A stretch of DNA of 64,000 nucleotides from an uncultured Muribaculaceae bacterium. GTDB taxonomy: Bacteria; Bacteroidota; Bacteroidia; Bacteroidales; Muribaculaceae. Below, in pieces: positions 44,578 through 53,795 of the stretch. Position numbers and translations under genes: made by a program. Numbering within the stretch: position 1 is the stretch's first letter; each line of letters starts with the position of its first letter. Under the pieces are notes generated by a model that did not search any database, had not been told where the DNA came from, and worked only from the letters and a program-made list of their open reading frames with translations. The stretch is from NCBI GenBank assembly GCA_934663645.1, contig CAKUKR010000002.1, forward strand, positions 6,647-70,646, read 5' to 3'.

Positions 44578-47067
44578 ATGAACATATCCTACAAGTGGCT
44601 GAAACGCTATATCGATTTTGACATGACGCCGCAGGAACTGGCGGCCGCGCTGACATCATTGGGTCTCGAATGTGACAACGTGGAGGAGGTGGAGACAATA
44701 CGCGGCGGGCTGAAAGGCCTCGTAACCGGACGTGTCCTCACCTGCACCGAGCACCCCGACTCTGACCATCTGCACATCACCACAGTGGATGTGGGCAGCG
44801 GCGAGCCGCTGCAGATAGTCTGCGGCGCGCCCAACGTGGCTGCCGGCCAGAACGTGGTGGTGGCTGTAATAGGCACACACCTCTATGACGGCGACAAGGA
44901 GTTTGTCATCAAGAAATCCAAGATGCGCGGCGTGGAGTCATTCGGCATGATATGCGCCGAGGACGAAATCGGCGTAGGCTCATCGCACGACGGCATCATG
45001 GTGCTGCCCGAGGATGTCAAGCCTGGCACACCCGCCGCAGAGCACTTCAACGTCGAGAGCGACTATATGCTCGAGGTGGAGCTGACCCCCAACCGCGTGG
45101 ACGGCGCAAGCCACTACGGTGTGGCGCGTGACCTGAAGGCATACCTGGCACGCCATGACTACGAGGAGGGCCGCGAAGCTGAAATCCCGGAGCTGCTGCT
45201 GCCCGACATGGACGGCTTCAAACCCTGCCGCGAGGACGGCGCGACAACCGTCGAGGTGGAAGACCGTCAGGGATGCCCCCGCTACACCGGCATCACGGTA
45301 CGCGGCGTGAAAGTTGAGGAGTCTCCAGAATGGCTGCGCAACCTGCTTACAGCAGCCGGACAGCGCCCGATAAACAACATCGTCGACATAACCAACTTCG
45401 TGCTGCTCGGCCTGGGACAGCCGCTGCACTGCTTCGACCTCAACAAGGTGGCAGAACAGAAAATCGTGGTGCGCACCTGCCCGGAAGGCACGCCGTTCAC
45501 CACACTCGACGGCGTGGAGCACAAGCTCAACGCGGCTGACCTGATGATATGCGACGCCGAGAAGCCGATGTGCATCGCCGGCGTATTCGGAGGCCTCGAC
45601 TCTGGCGTTACGGAGACGACTACAGACGTGTTCATCGAGAGCGCATACTTCAACCCGACACGCATACGCCGCACGGCACGCCGCCACGGCCTCAGCACCG
45701 ACGCATCGTTCCGCTATGAGCGAGGCACCGACCCCAACATCACCGCATACGCGGCACGCCTCGCAGCGACGATGGTGCGCGACCTCGCCGGCGGCGAGAT
45801 CTGCGGCGACGTGACTGACTTCTACCCCACACCAGTTGAGGATGCCCGCGTTGACCTCAGCATAGACTACTGCAACCGCCTCATCGGCAAGACGCTGCCG
45901 CTGCCGCTGACAAAGCTGATACTCGAAGCCCTCGAGATAGAGATACTGCCTGAAAGCACCGACCAGGTGCTGAAGCTGAAAGTGCCGACATACCGTGTGG
46001 ACGTGTACCGCCCCTGCGATGTGGTTGAGGACATCCTGCGTGTATACGGCTACAACAACGTGGAAATCAGCGAAGAGATGCACGCCAACCTGTCACACCG
46101 TGGCGCAACCGACTTCTCATACGCCATGCAGAACCTCATCTCCGAGCAGCTCACCGCACAGGGCTTCAACGAGATAATGAACAATTCCCTCTCCGCAGCC
46201 TCATACTATGCCGACAACGGCAAATGGAAACCCGAGGAGTGCATCACGCTGATGAACCCGCTGAGCAACGACCTCAGCACCATGCGCCGCACCCTCCTAT
46301 ACGGAGGCCTCGAGTCACTGGCGCACAACATCAACCGCCGCCTCGAGAACCTGCGCCTGTACGAGTTCGGCAACGTATACCACCGCGACCCGTCACGCGA
46401 GATGACAGCCGAAAAGCCCCTCGCCCCGTTCAGCGAACACACAGAACTCGGCATCTGGCTGACCGGAAAGACCTCGACCGACACATGGAACACCAAGGGC
46501 ACCGAGCAAGACGCATACGAGCTGAAAGCCGTCGTGGAGGCTATAATGCGCCGCCTGGGCATACCTGCAGGGCTGCTGCAATACTCGCAGGACAGCGATG
46601 ATGTCTATGCCGTCCGCCTCGACATAGCCACCCGCCAGGGCGACACGCTAGCAACTATCGGCGTGGTGCGCAACTCCGTGCTCAAGCAGTTCGGCATCGA
46701 GCAGCCTGTATACTACGCTTCGCTGACATGGGCTAAACTCATGGCAGTGGCAGCACGCGACGTTGTGACATTCAAGCCGCTGCCGAAGGCGCACCCCGTG
46801 AAGCGCGACCTGGCGATGCTGCTCGACGCGGCAACGCCGTTCTCCAAAGTCGAAGAAACAATACGCCGCAGCGGCGGCAAGCTGCTTCGCGACGTGACCC
46901 TGTTCGACGTGTATGAGGGCAAGGGAATACCCGAGGGCAAGAAGTCATACGCTGTGGCAATGACTTTGCAAGATGACGAGAAAACACTCGTAGACAAACA
47001 GATAGACGCTGTAATGAAGAAGATCATCGCCAACGTGGAGAAGAGCCTCGGCGCACAGATACGCTGA
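44578..47067 (+). CDS. pheT: Phenylalanine-tRNA ligase beta subunit
   Basis: 829 residues, the usual length. The N-terminal start MNISYKWLKRYIDFDM is typical. The EMAP/tRNA-binding OB fold (about 40-155) includes HPDSDHLHITTVDVG and QIVCGAPN. The B3/B4 editing domain (about 215-395) has NNIVDITNFVLLGLGQPLHCFD. The B5 domain, the catalytic-like core and a C-terminal ferredoxin-like anticodon-binding domain follow. It charges tRNA-Phe as an (alpha-beta)2 tetramer with PheS, which is not in the window. Confidence 0.97.
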   Translation: MNISYKWLKRYIDFDMTPQELAAALTSLGLECDNVEEVETIRGGLKGLVTGRVLTCTEHPDSDHLHITTVDVGSGEPLQIVCGAPNVAAGQNVVVAVIGTHLYDGDKEFVIKKSKMRGVESFGMICAEDEIGVGSSHDGIMVLPEDVKPGTPAAEHFNVESDYMLEVELTPNRVDGASHYGVARDLKAYLARHDYEEGREAEIPELLLPDMDGFKPCREDGATTVEVEDRQGCPRYTGITVRGVKVEESPEWLRNLLTAAGQRPINNIVDITNFVLLGLGQPLHCFDLNKVAEQKIVVRTCPEGTPFTTLDGVEHKLNAADLMICDAEKPMCIAGVFGGLDSGVTETTTDVFIESAYFNPTRIRRTARRHGLSTDASFRYERGTDPNITAYAARLAATMVRDLAGGEICGDVTDFYPTPVEDARVDLSIDYCNRLIGKTLPLPLTKLILEALEIEILPESTDQVLKLKVPTYRVDVYRPCDVVEDILRVYGYNNVEISEEMHANLSHRGATDFSYAMQNLISEQLTAQGFNEIMNNSLSAASYYADNGKWKPEECITLMNPLSNDLSTMRRTLLYGGLESLAHNINRRLENLRLYEFGNVYHRDPSREMTAEKPLAPFSEHTELGIWLTGKTSTDTWNTKGTEQDAYELKAVVEAIMRRLGIPAGLLQYSQDSDDVYAVRLDIATRQGDTLATIGVVRNSVLKQFGIEQPVYYASLTWAKLMAVAARDVVTFKPLPKAHPVKRDLAMLLDAATPFSKVEETIRRSGGKLLRDVTLFDVYEGKGIPEGKKSYAVAMTLQDDEKTLVDKQIDAVMKKIIANVEKSLGAQIR

Positions 47068-47128
47068 CGCGCCACAATAAAACGAACAACAATAACACAA
47101 CAAAAATACACATACATAATACTCACCA

Positions 47129-47851
47129 ATGGGAAGAGCATTTGAATACCGCAAAGCCCGCAAGCTGAAACGCTGGGGCAATATGTCGCGTACTTTCACA
47201 CGCATAGGCAAGGAAATAACCATCGCTGCCAAGGCCGGCGGCCCGGATCCGGACATGAACCCGCGCCTGCGTGTGCTGATGCAGAATGCCAAGGCCGCAA
47301 ACATGCCCAAGGATACCGTAGAACGCGCCATCAAGAAAGCTACCGACAAGGATGCCGGCGACTACAAGGAGATAGTATACGAGGGATACGGCCCTCACGG
47401 CATCGCCATAGTAGTGGAGACAGCCACCGACAACAACCAGCGCACCGTAGCCAACGTCCGCTCATACTTCAACAAGCACGGCGGCTCGCTCGGCACTTCC
47501 GGCTCGCTCTCATTTCTCTTCAACCACAAGAGCGTGTTCCACATCAAGCCCAACCCGGAAATCGACCATGACGAGCTGGAGCTGAACCTTATGGACTTCG
47601 AGGCAGAGCTTGTGGCTGACGATGACGAGGAGTGGATGGTATACGGCGCATTCGACCAGTTTGCCGCCATACAGAAATACCTCGAGGAGAACGGCCTCGA
47701 AATCGTTTCTGCAGAGTTTGAGCGCATACCCACAGACTACAAGGAGGTGACGCCCGAACAGCGCGAGGCCATCGAGAAGCTGCTCGAAAAGTTTGAGGAA
47801 GACGAGGACGTGCAGAACGTGTTCCACAACATGAAGGAAGAGGAAGACTGA
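47129..47851 (+). CDS. YebC/PmpR family protein
   Basis: 240 residues. The start MGRAFEYRKARKLKRWGNMSR and the segment AKAGGPDPDMNPRLR are diagnostic of the family, as is YEGYGPHGIAIVVE in domain II. The acidic C-terminus (EEDEDVQNVFHNMKEEED) is normal. YebC proteins were first called transcription regulators; recent work links members to relief of ribosome stalling at proline stretches. It lies 61 nt after pheT on the same strand, so co-transcription is likely. Confidence 0.95.
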   Translation: MGRAFEYRKARKLKRWGNMSRTFTRIGKEITIAAKAGGPDPDMNPRLRVLMQNAKAANMPKDTVERAIKKATDKDAGDYKEIVYEGYGPHGIAIVVETATDNNQRTVANVRSYFNKHGGSLGTSGSLSFLFNHKSVFHIKPNPEIDHDELELNLMDFEAELVADDDEEWMVYGAFDQFAAIQKYLEENGLEIVSAEFERIPTDYKEVTPEQREAIEKLLEKFEEDEDVQNVFHNMKEEED

Positions 47852-47881
47852 CACGCCTCTCCCCCACCGACACCGACACAG

Positions 47882-47918
47882 CAAGGGTGTGCCGCACATG
47901 ATTGGCGGCACACCCTTG
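47882..47918. terminator. Strong hairpin after yebC
   Basis: CAAGGGTGTGCCGC pairs perfectly with GCGGCACACCCTTG over 14 bp around a 9-nt loop, 30 nt after the stop. There is no T-tract, so termination is inferred from position. Confidence 0.7.
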
Positions 47919-47980
47919 TCCGTCAATACCCGCCGCTTTTACCATGGCGACTGATGGGAAATGAACAAAAAGCCGAGGGC

Positions 47981-48011
47981 TTGTTTTGCAACTGAATATT
48001 AGTTACATTTG
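47981..48011 (+). promoter_or_regulatory. Promoter-like sequence inside HicB remnant
   Basis: TTG (47981-47983), 20 nt, TACATTTG (48004-48011). It lies across the beginning of the HicB-like reading frame, and no ATG follows in that frame. Confidence 0.5.
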
Positions 48012-48207
48012 CAGTCTCAACACCGACTACCTCGCATACTGCAAAGAGGAGGGTGTAGAGCCGCACAAGAGCTATTCCGGCTCTCTGAATGTCCGCTTAA
48101 CCCCGGACATCCACAGCCGCATAGCCGTGCTTGCAAAACAAACGGGCGTGTCTATAAATGCGTTCATACGAAATGCCATAGAAAAGCAGATTGCAGCCAT
48201 GCTGTAA
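47986..48207 (+). pseudogene. HicB-type antitoxin remnant (C-terminal part only)
   Basis: The 73-codon frame opens only at a TTG. From about residue 14 it matches the C-terminus of long HicB antitoxins: DYLAYCKEEGVEPHK, then YSGSLNVRLTPDIH and VSINAFIRNAIEKQ, the ribbon-helix-helix DNA-binding part. The N-terminal HicB fold, a start ATG and a HicA toxin are all missing. It is either a decayed antitoxin or a short gene using a non-ATG start. A strong terminator follows 15 nt later, which suggests that something here is or was transcribed. Confidence 0.6.
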
Positions 48208-48222
48208 CCAACTGACACACAA

Positions 48223-48262
48223 TAAAAGCCCGGGCTTGTCTTACGGCAAGCCCGGGCTTTTA
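48223..48262. terminator. Bidirectional terminator
   Basis: TAAAAGCCCGGGCTTG pairs perfectly with CAAGCCCGGGCTTTTA around an 8-nt loop, with T-runs on either strand. It serves the HicB remnant and, from the other side, yidC. Confidence 0.93.
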
Positions 48263-48311
48263 TTTGCAGCTCTGGGGCGGCGTATTGCCGCCACGGAGCG
48301 TCAGGTCAATG

Positions 48312-50420
48312 TCAATGTCTGCCCTTGGAGTTGTTGTTGCGCTTCTGCTGCTCCTTGAGCATCTGCTGTTGCTGGCGCTGCATCTCCTCAAGGCGTGCCA
48401 TGAAGCCGGATTTCTTCTTCGGCTTCTTGGAGTTCTCTGCCATCGCCTTGCGCACGTCCTCCTCCTTTATGAAGAAGCGGAATGCGTATGTCTGGCAGAT
48501 GGTGATGAGCAGCGAGAGGAAGTAATAGTACGACAGGCCGGCCGCGTAGTTGTTGAAGAATATCATGAAGAATACCGGCATCAGGTACATCATCCACTTC
48601 ATGCCAGGCATCGAGCCGGCGGAGTTCTGCATGTTCAGGTAGGTATAGATGATGTTGGTCGCCGTCATGAGCAGACAGAACAGCGAGATGTGGTTGCCGA
48701 AGTATTCAGACACGATAGGTATGTGCGCGCTCCAGGATATTATCGCGTCGGGAGCAGACAGGTCAGCCGCCCAGAGGAAGCTCTCGCCTCGCAGCTCGAT
48801 GCATGAGGGGAAGAATGAGAACATCGCGAACAGGATAGGCATCTGCAGGAGCATGGGGAGGCATCCGGAGAACGGCGAGGCGCCCGCCTTGCTGTACAGC
48901 GCCATGGTCTTCTGCTGGCGCGTCATGGCGTTTTCGTTGCCCGGGTACTTCTCGTTGATAGCCTTGATGTCCGGGGCGAGTATGCGCATCTTCGCCTGGC
49001 TCTTGTAGCTCTTGTATGTCAGCGGGAAGAGCACCAGCTTGATGAAGATGGTGAGCAGCAGGATGATGATGCCGTAGTTCCAGCCGAATGAGCCGAAGAA
49101 GTTGAAGAGCGGTATGATGACGAGCGTGTTTATCCAGCGGAATATGTTCCAGCCCAGCGGGATGAGCTTCGTCAGTTCCAGGTCCTCGTCAGCCACCATG
49201 CTGTCGTCGAGCGAATCGAGCAGCGGGTAGAGGTTCGGCCCGAGGAAGAGGGAGAACGAAGCCGGGACATCGGCGTTCCAGTCATAGTCGTTCACCACGG
49301 CCTGAGCGTCGAGGGTCTTGAGGTAGTCAGAGCCTTTCAGCACCTTGGACGAAAGGTCGGCGGTATTGAACGGGCGGTCAGAGACAAGCACCGACGAGAA
49401 GAACTGGTTCTTGAAGCCGATCCAGCGCAGCTTGGCCTGTTTCTCCTCGCTGTCGTCGCTGTTTTCGGAGAGGTTGTCAACGCCACCGCCGGCGGACTTG
49501 TAATAGAGGCCGGAGTTGCGCTCCTCAAACATGCGTCCTTTCTCCTGACGGCATACGTCCTGACGCCAGTTGACAGCCATGCTGCGGTTGTTGCTCTGCG
49601 CCACGGCGGCCATGCCATGCTGGACGATGCGCATTTTCACCACATAGTTCTCGCCTCGCGGCAGCGTGTACTCGATGCCCCACCATGCTCCCTGGGCCGG
49701 CGACACGGTCATCATGACCGTAGAGTCGTTTACGCGGGAAGGCGTGAAATAGAGTTCGGAAGTCGAAACGGGCTGTGCAGTGGGTATCATGAACTCGAGC
49801 GAGTTTGACTTGCCCTCAAAAAGGACCACCTTGCGCGGAGCGGACTTTGCGTTCTCGTCCTTGGAATATTCAGTTGTATAGTTCTTCAGTTCGGCACGGG
49901 TGATGCTTCCGGACTTGGAGGAAATCTGCAGCGCGAGGACATCGTTCTCGAGCGTCACCTTCTCGTCCTTGCCGTGGAGGAACTGGGCGAACTTGCCGTA
50001 TTTGCCTATCGACACGCTCGCGTTGCGTACAGTCTCGATAGCCTTGGCCTGTTGTTGCACGGTGACGGTCTTGGGCGCGCCCTGCATCTCCTGCCAAGGC
50101 ACTTTCACGCCGTCCACATTGACCGTGCCCCAAATGGAATCGCCGGCCACGGAGAGGTTCATCTCCTTGTTGTCGAGCGTGTAGATGTATGTGCTGTCGG
50201 GCTGGCGTGCGGCGACGCCGTTCTCAGCGATGTTCTTGACGAGCCACTCGCGCTCCGTGGCAGACAGCGGTTCTGTTGTCGCGGCGGCAGTGTCCCGTGA
50301 GGTGGACTGCTGCTCCTGCTTGGCAGTGTCGGCAGAGCCGTCGTCCTTGGGCGACAGCCACATGAAGCCGAAGAACACGAGAGCCAACAGCAACAGTCCG
50401 GTGATCGTGTTTTTGTCCAT
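48312..50420 (-). CDS. yidC: Membrane protein insertase YidC
   Basis: 702 residues, within the Gram-negative range for Bacteroidetes. The N-terminal transmembrane anchor (5-22) is followed by a large periplasmic beta-supersandwich (about 60-390). The conserved insertase core of five transmembrane helices (about 410-650) contains GWNYGIIILLLTIFIKLVLFPL, then GASPFSGCLPMLLQMPILFAMF. A basic, Gln-rich C-terminal tail binds ribosomes in some relatives. It inserts and folds inner-membrane proteins with or without SecYEG. It lies 63 nt downstream of pyrG on the same strand. Confidence 0.97.
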   Translation of the reverse strand: MDKNTITGLLLLALVFFGFMWLSPKDDGSADTAKQEQQSTSRDTAAATTEPLSATEREWLVKNIAENGVAARQPDSTYIYTLDNKEMNLSVAGDSIWGTVNVDGVKVPWQEMQGAPKTVTVQQQAKAIETVRNASVSIGKYGKFAQFLHGKDEKVTLENDVLALQISSKSGSITRAELKNYTTEYSKDENAKSAPRKVVLFEGKSNSLEFMIPTAQPVSTSELYFTPSRVNDSTVMMTVSPAQGAWWGIEYTLPRGENYVVKMRIVQHGMAAVAQSNNRSMAVNWRQDVCRQEKGRMFEERNSGLYYKSAGGGVDNLSENSDDSEEKQAKLRWIGFKNQFFSSVLVSDRPFNTADLSSKVLKGSDYLKTLDAQAVVNDYDWNADVPASFSLFLGPNLYPLLDSLDDSMVADEDLELTKLIPLGWNIFRWINTLVIIPLFNFFGSFGWNYGIIILLLTIFIKLVLFPLTYKSYKSQAKMRILAPDIKAINEKYPGNENAMTRQQKTMALYSKAGASPFSGCLPMLLQMPILFAMFSFFPSCIELRGESFLWAADLSAPDAIISWSAHIPIVSEYFGNHISLFCLLMTATNIIYTYLNMQNSAGSMPGMKWMMYLMPVFFMIFFNNYAAGLSYYYFLSLLITICQTYAFRFFIKEEDVRKAMAENSKKPKKKSGFMARLEEMQRQQQQMLKEQQKRNNNSKGRH

Positions 50421-50483
50421 ACTGTTTGGTGTGTGGTATTTCGTTTACTTATTTTGGTTGAGCCATAGTCGGTTATGTCACTG

Positions 50484-52148
<1,665 letters not shown>

Positions 52149-52193
52149 TCATGGTTATTCCTCAGCCGGGCAAAGCCCATACCTCGGATTGTG

Positions 52194-52201
52194 CAAAGTT
52201 A
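52194..52201 (-). promoter_or_regulatory. -7 box TAACTTTG of pyrG
   Basis: On the minus strand TAACTTTG lies 87 nt upstream of the GTG. No -33 TTG sits at the usual distance. Confidence 0.5.
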
Positions 52202-52285
52202 GTAAAAAATCCGCAAACAGCCCTCATGCCGCGCCATTTGCGCGTCGCAACCGCGGCACGGCCGTGAACACTCGCGCCGCGCCGC

Positions 52286-52316
52286 TTGTTCTTATTGGCG
52301 GAATTGCGTAACTTTG
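52286..52316 (+). promoter_or_regulatory. Promoter of ferritin gene
   Basis: TTG (52286-52288), 20 nt, TAACTTTG (52309-52316). The leader is about 30 nt to ATG 52353. It is divergent from pyrG. Confidence 0.8.
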
Positions 52317-52352
52317 CATACCGAAAACACACATATAAAACTCATACAAGTC

Positions 52353-52868
52353 ATGCTCAACAAATCAGTAGAACAAGCACTTAACAACCAGATAAACGCA
52401 GAGTTCTGGTCAGCCTACCTCTATCTCTCCATGTCATGCCACTTCGAGGCGCAGGGCCGCCCCGGCGTAGCCAACTGGTTCCGCATCCAGTTCAAGGAGG
52501 AGCTCGCGCACGCGCAGATATTCATCAACTATGTCAACCAGCGCGGCGGCAAGGTGTCGCTCATGCCCATCGATGCAGTCCCAACGGAGTGGAAGGACGA
52601 GGCTGACGCATTCCGCGCCACCGTCGAGCACGAGGAGAAGGTGACCGCACTCATCAACGACCTCTACGCCACTGCAGAGCGCGAACACGACTACGCCACA
52701 CGCGAAAAGCTCAACTGGTTCATCGCCGAGCAGGTTGAGGAGGAGGAGACGGCACGCCAGCTGCTCGACAACTACCGCCTCATCGGCGACAACGGCAACG
52801 GCATTTACCAGCTCGACCGCGAGCTTGCCGCGCGCGTCTACGTCGCCCCCGCCATCCTCGCAGAATAA
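52353..52868 (+). CDS. ftnA: Ferritin
   Basis: 171 residues from ATG 52353. A TTG-started longer frame overlaps the promoter and is rejected. The four-helix ferroxidase residues are visible: Glu17 in NAEFWSAYLYLS, Glu and His in KEELAHAQIF, and Glu in VEHEEKV. Further Glu/Gln ligands lie in FIAEQVEEEE. It stores iron as ferric oxide in a 24-mer shell. It is monocistronic. A nonamer-repeat hairpin after the stop (52924) may terminate it. Confidence 0.95.
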   Translation: MLNKSVEQALNNQINAEFWSAYLYLSMSCHFEAQGRPGVANWFRIQFKEELAHAQIFINYVNQRGGKVSLMPIDAVPTEWKDEADAFRATVEHEEKVTALINDLYATAEREHDYATREKLNWFIAEQVEEEETARQLLDNYRLIGDNGNGIYQLDRELAARVYVAPAILAE

Positions 52869-52923
52869 TTCCCGGCGCAAGCACCCAGTCCAAAATCCGA
52901 GTTCAGAGTGCCCGGAGCGAATT

Positions 52924-52959
52924 AAAGGCCTTAAGGCCGTTAAGGGCCTTAGGGTCTTT
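52924..52959. repeat. Four 9-nt repeats forming an imperfect hairpin
   Basis: AAAGGCCTT, AAGGCCGTT, AAGGGCCTT, AGGGTCTTT. The ends pair in the same way as the element at 39046, but with two mismatches. A possible ferritin terminator, 56 nt after the stop. Confidence 0.8.
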
Positions 52960-53111
52960 AGTGTGCCATGTCAGGCTGAAAATGGAGCATTGGCAGCTGA
53001 AAGGACATTTTCCCGAGCGCAAACGATGCGGACAGCGGCAATTTGACGAGGCGCGAAATGGCGCAAAATAGCGGCAAGAATGCGTTTATAACTTTTTTTA
53101 TTACGCTGATA

Positions 53112-53142
53112 TTGCCAAATTCTTTTGTTTGAACTAATTTTG
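53112..53142 (+). promoter_or_regulatory. Promoter of Lrp/AsnC gene
   Basis: TTG (53112-53114), 20 nt, TAATTTTG (53135-53142), 23 nt before the ATG at 53166. Confidence 0.8.
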
Positions 53143-53165
53143 CGGCGAATTAATTACATAAAGTT

Positions 53166-53630
53166 ATGGTAGACAGAATTGACAAGCTTGACCGGAAGAT
53201 ACTGAACATCATCACCAAGAATGCTCGCATCGCGTCCAAGGACGTGGCAGCTGTGTGCGGCGTATCCCGCGCAGCCATCCACCAGCGCATCCAGCGCCTC
53301 ATCGAGATGAAGGTAATCACCGGCTCGGGCTATACCGTGAACCCGAAACGCCTGGGCTACAACACCTGTACATACATAGGCGTGCGCCTTGAGAAAGGCT
53401 CGCTCTACCGTGAGGTAGTCAAGGAGCTCGAAAAAATCAAGGAGGTTGTGGAGTGCCACTTCACCACTGGCCCGTACTCAATGCTCATCAAGGTGTTCGC
53501 ACAGGACAACCAGCACCTGATGGAGTTGCTGAACGACCGCATCCAGCACATCGCCGGTGTGACAGAGACAGAGACCCTCATCTCTCTGGAGCAGAGCATG
53601 AACCGCCAGATCGACCTCGAAATCGACTGA
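53166..53630 (+). CDS. Lrp/AsnC family transcriptional regulator
   Basis: 154 residues. The N-terminal winged HTH (3-60) contains LDRKILNIITKNARIASKDVAAVCGVSRAAIHQRIQ (in two helices), followed by the RAM/AsnC ligand-binding domain (68-150) with GPYSMLIKVFAQD. Members sense amino acids and assemble as octamers. The ligand and targets cannot be deduced. It has its own promoter and is separated from the YfhO gene by 165 nt. Confidence 0.93.
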   Translation: MVDRIDKLDRKILNIITKNARIASKDVAAVCGVSRAAIHQRIQRLIEMKVITGSGYTVNPKRLGYNTCTYIGVRLEKGSLYREVVKELEKIKEVVECHFTTGPYSMLIKVFAQDNQHLMELLNDRIQHIAGVTETETLISLEQSMNRQIDLEID

Positions 53631-53795
53631 CAACGGCAACAGCAGAGCCGCAACAAGCAGAGGGATGATTGCCAATTTGCAAGTTGAAGACTCTGCAATA
53701 CAAGGACTTAACAAGGACGCATCCACAGGGTGCGTCCTGTGTTCCATAAACCACGCATAACAACGCCACAAACCGACATACCCCACCAAACTGAT

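Larger units (their letters stand above)
52869..53165. other. Intergenic region after ferritin gene
   Basis: It contains the nonamer hairpin (52924-52959) and the Lrp promoter. 52970-53095 shows no gene or structure I can call. Confidence 0.6.

Noticed and set aside
44980-46083. 367-codon minus-strand frame inside pheT
   Set aside because: A shadow of the conserved pheT reading frame, with no start context or family resemblance.
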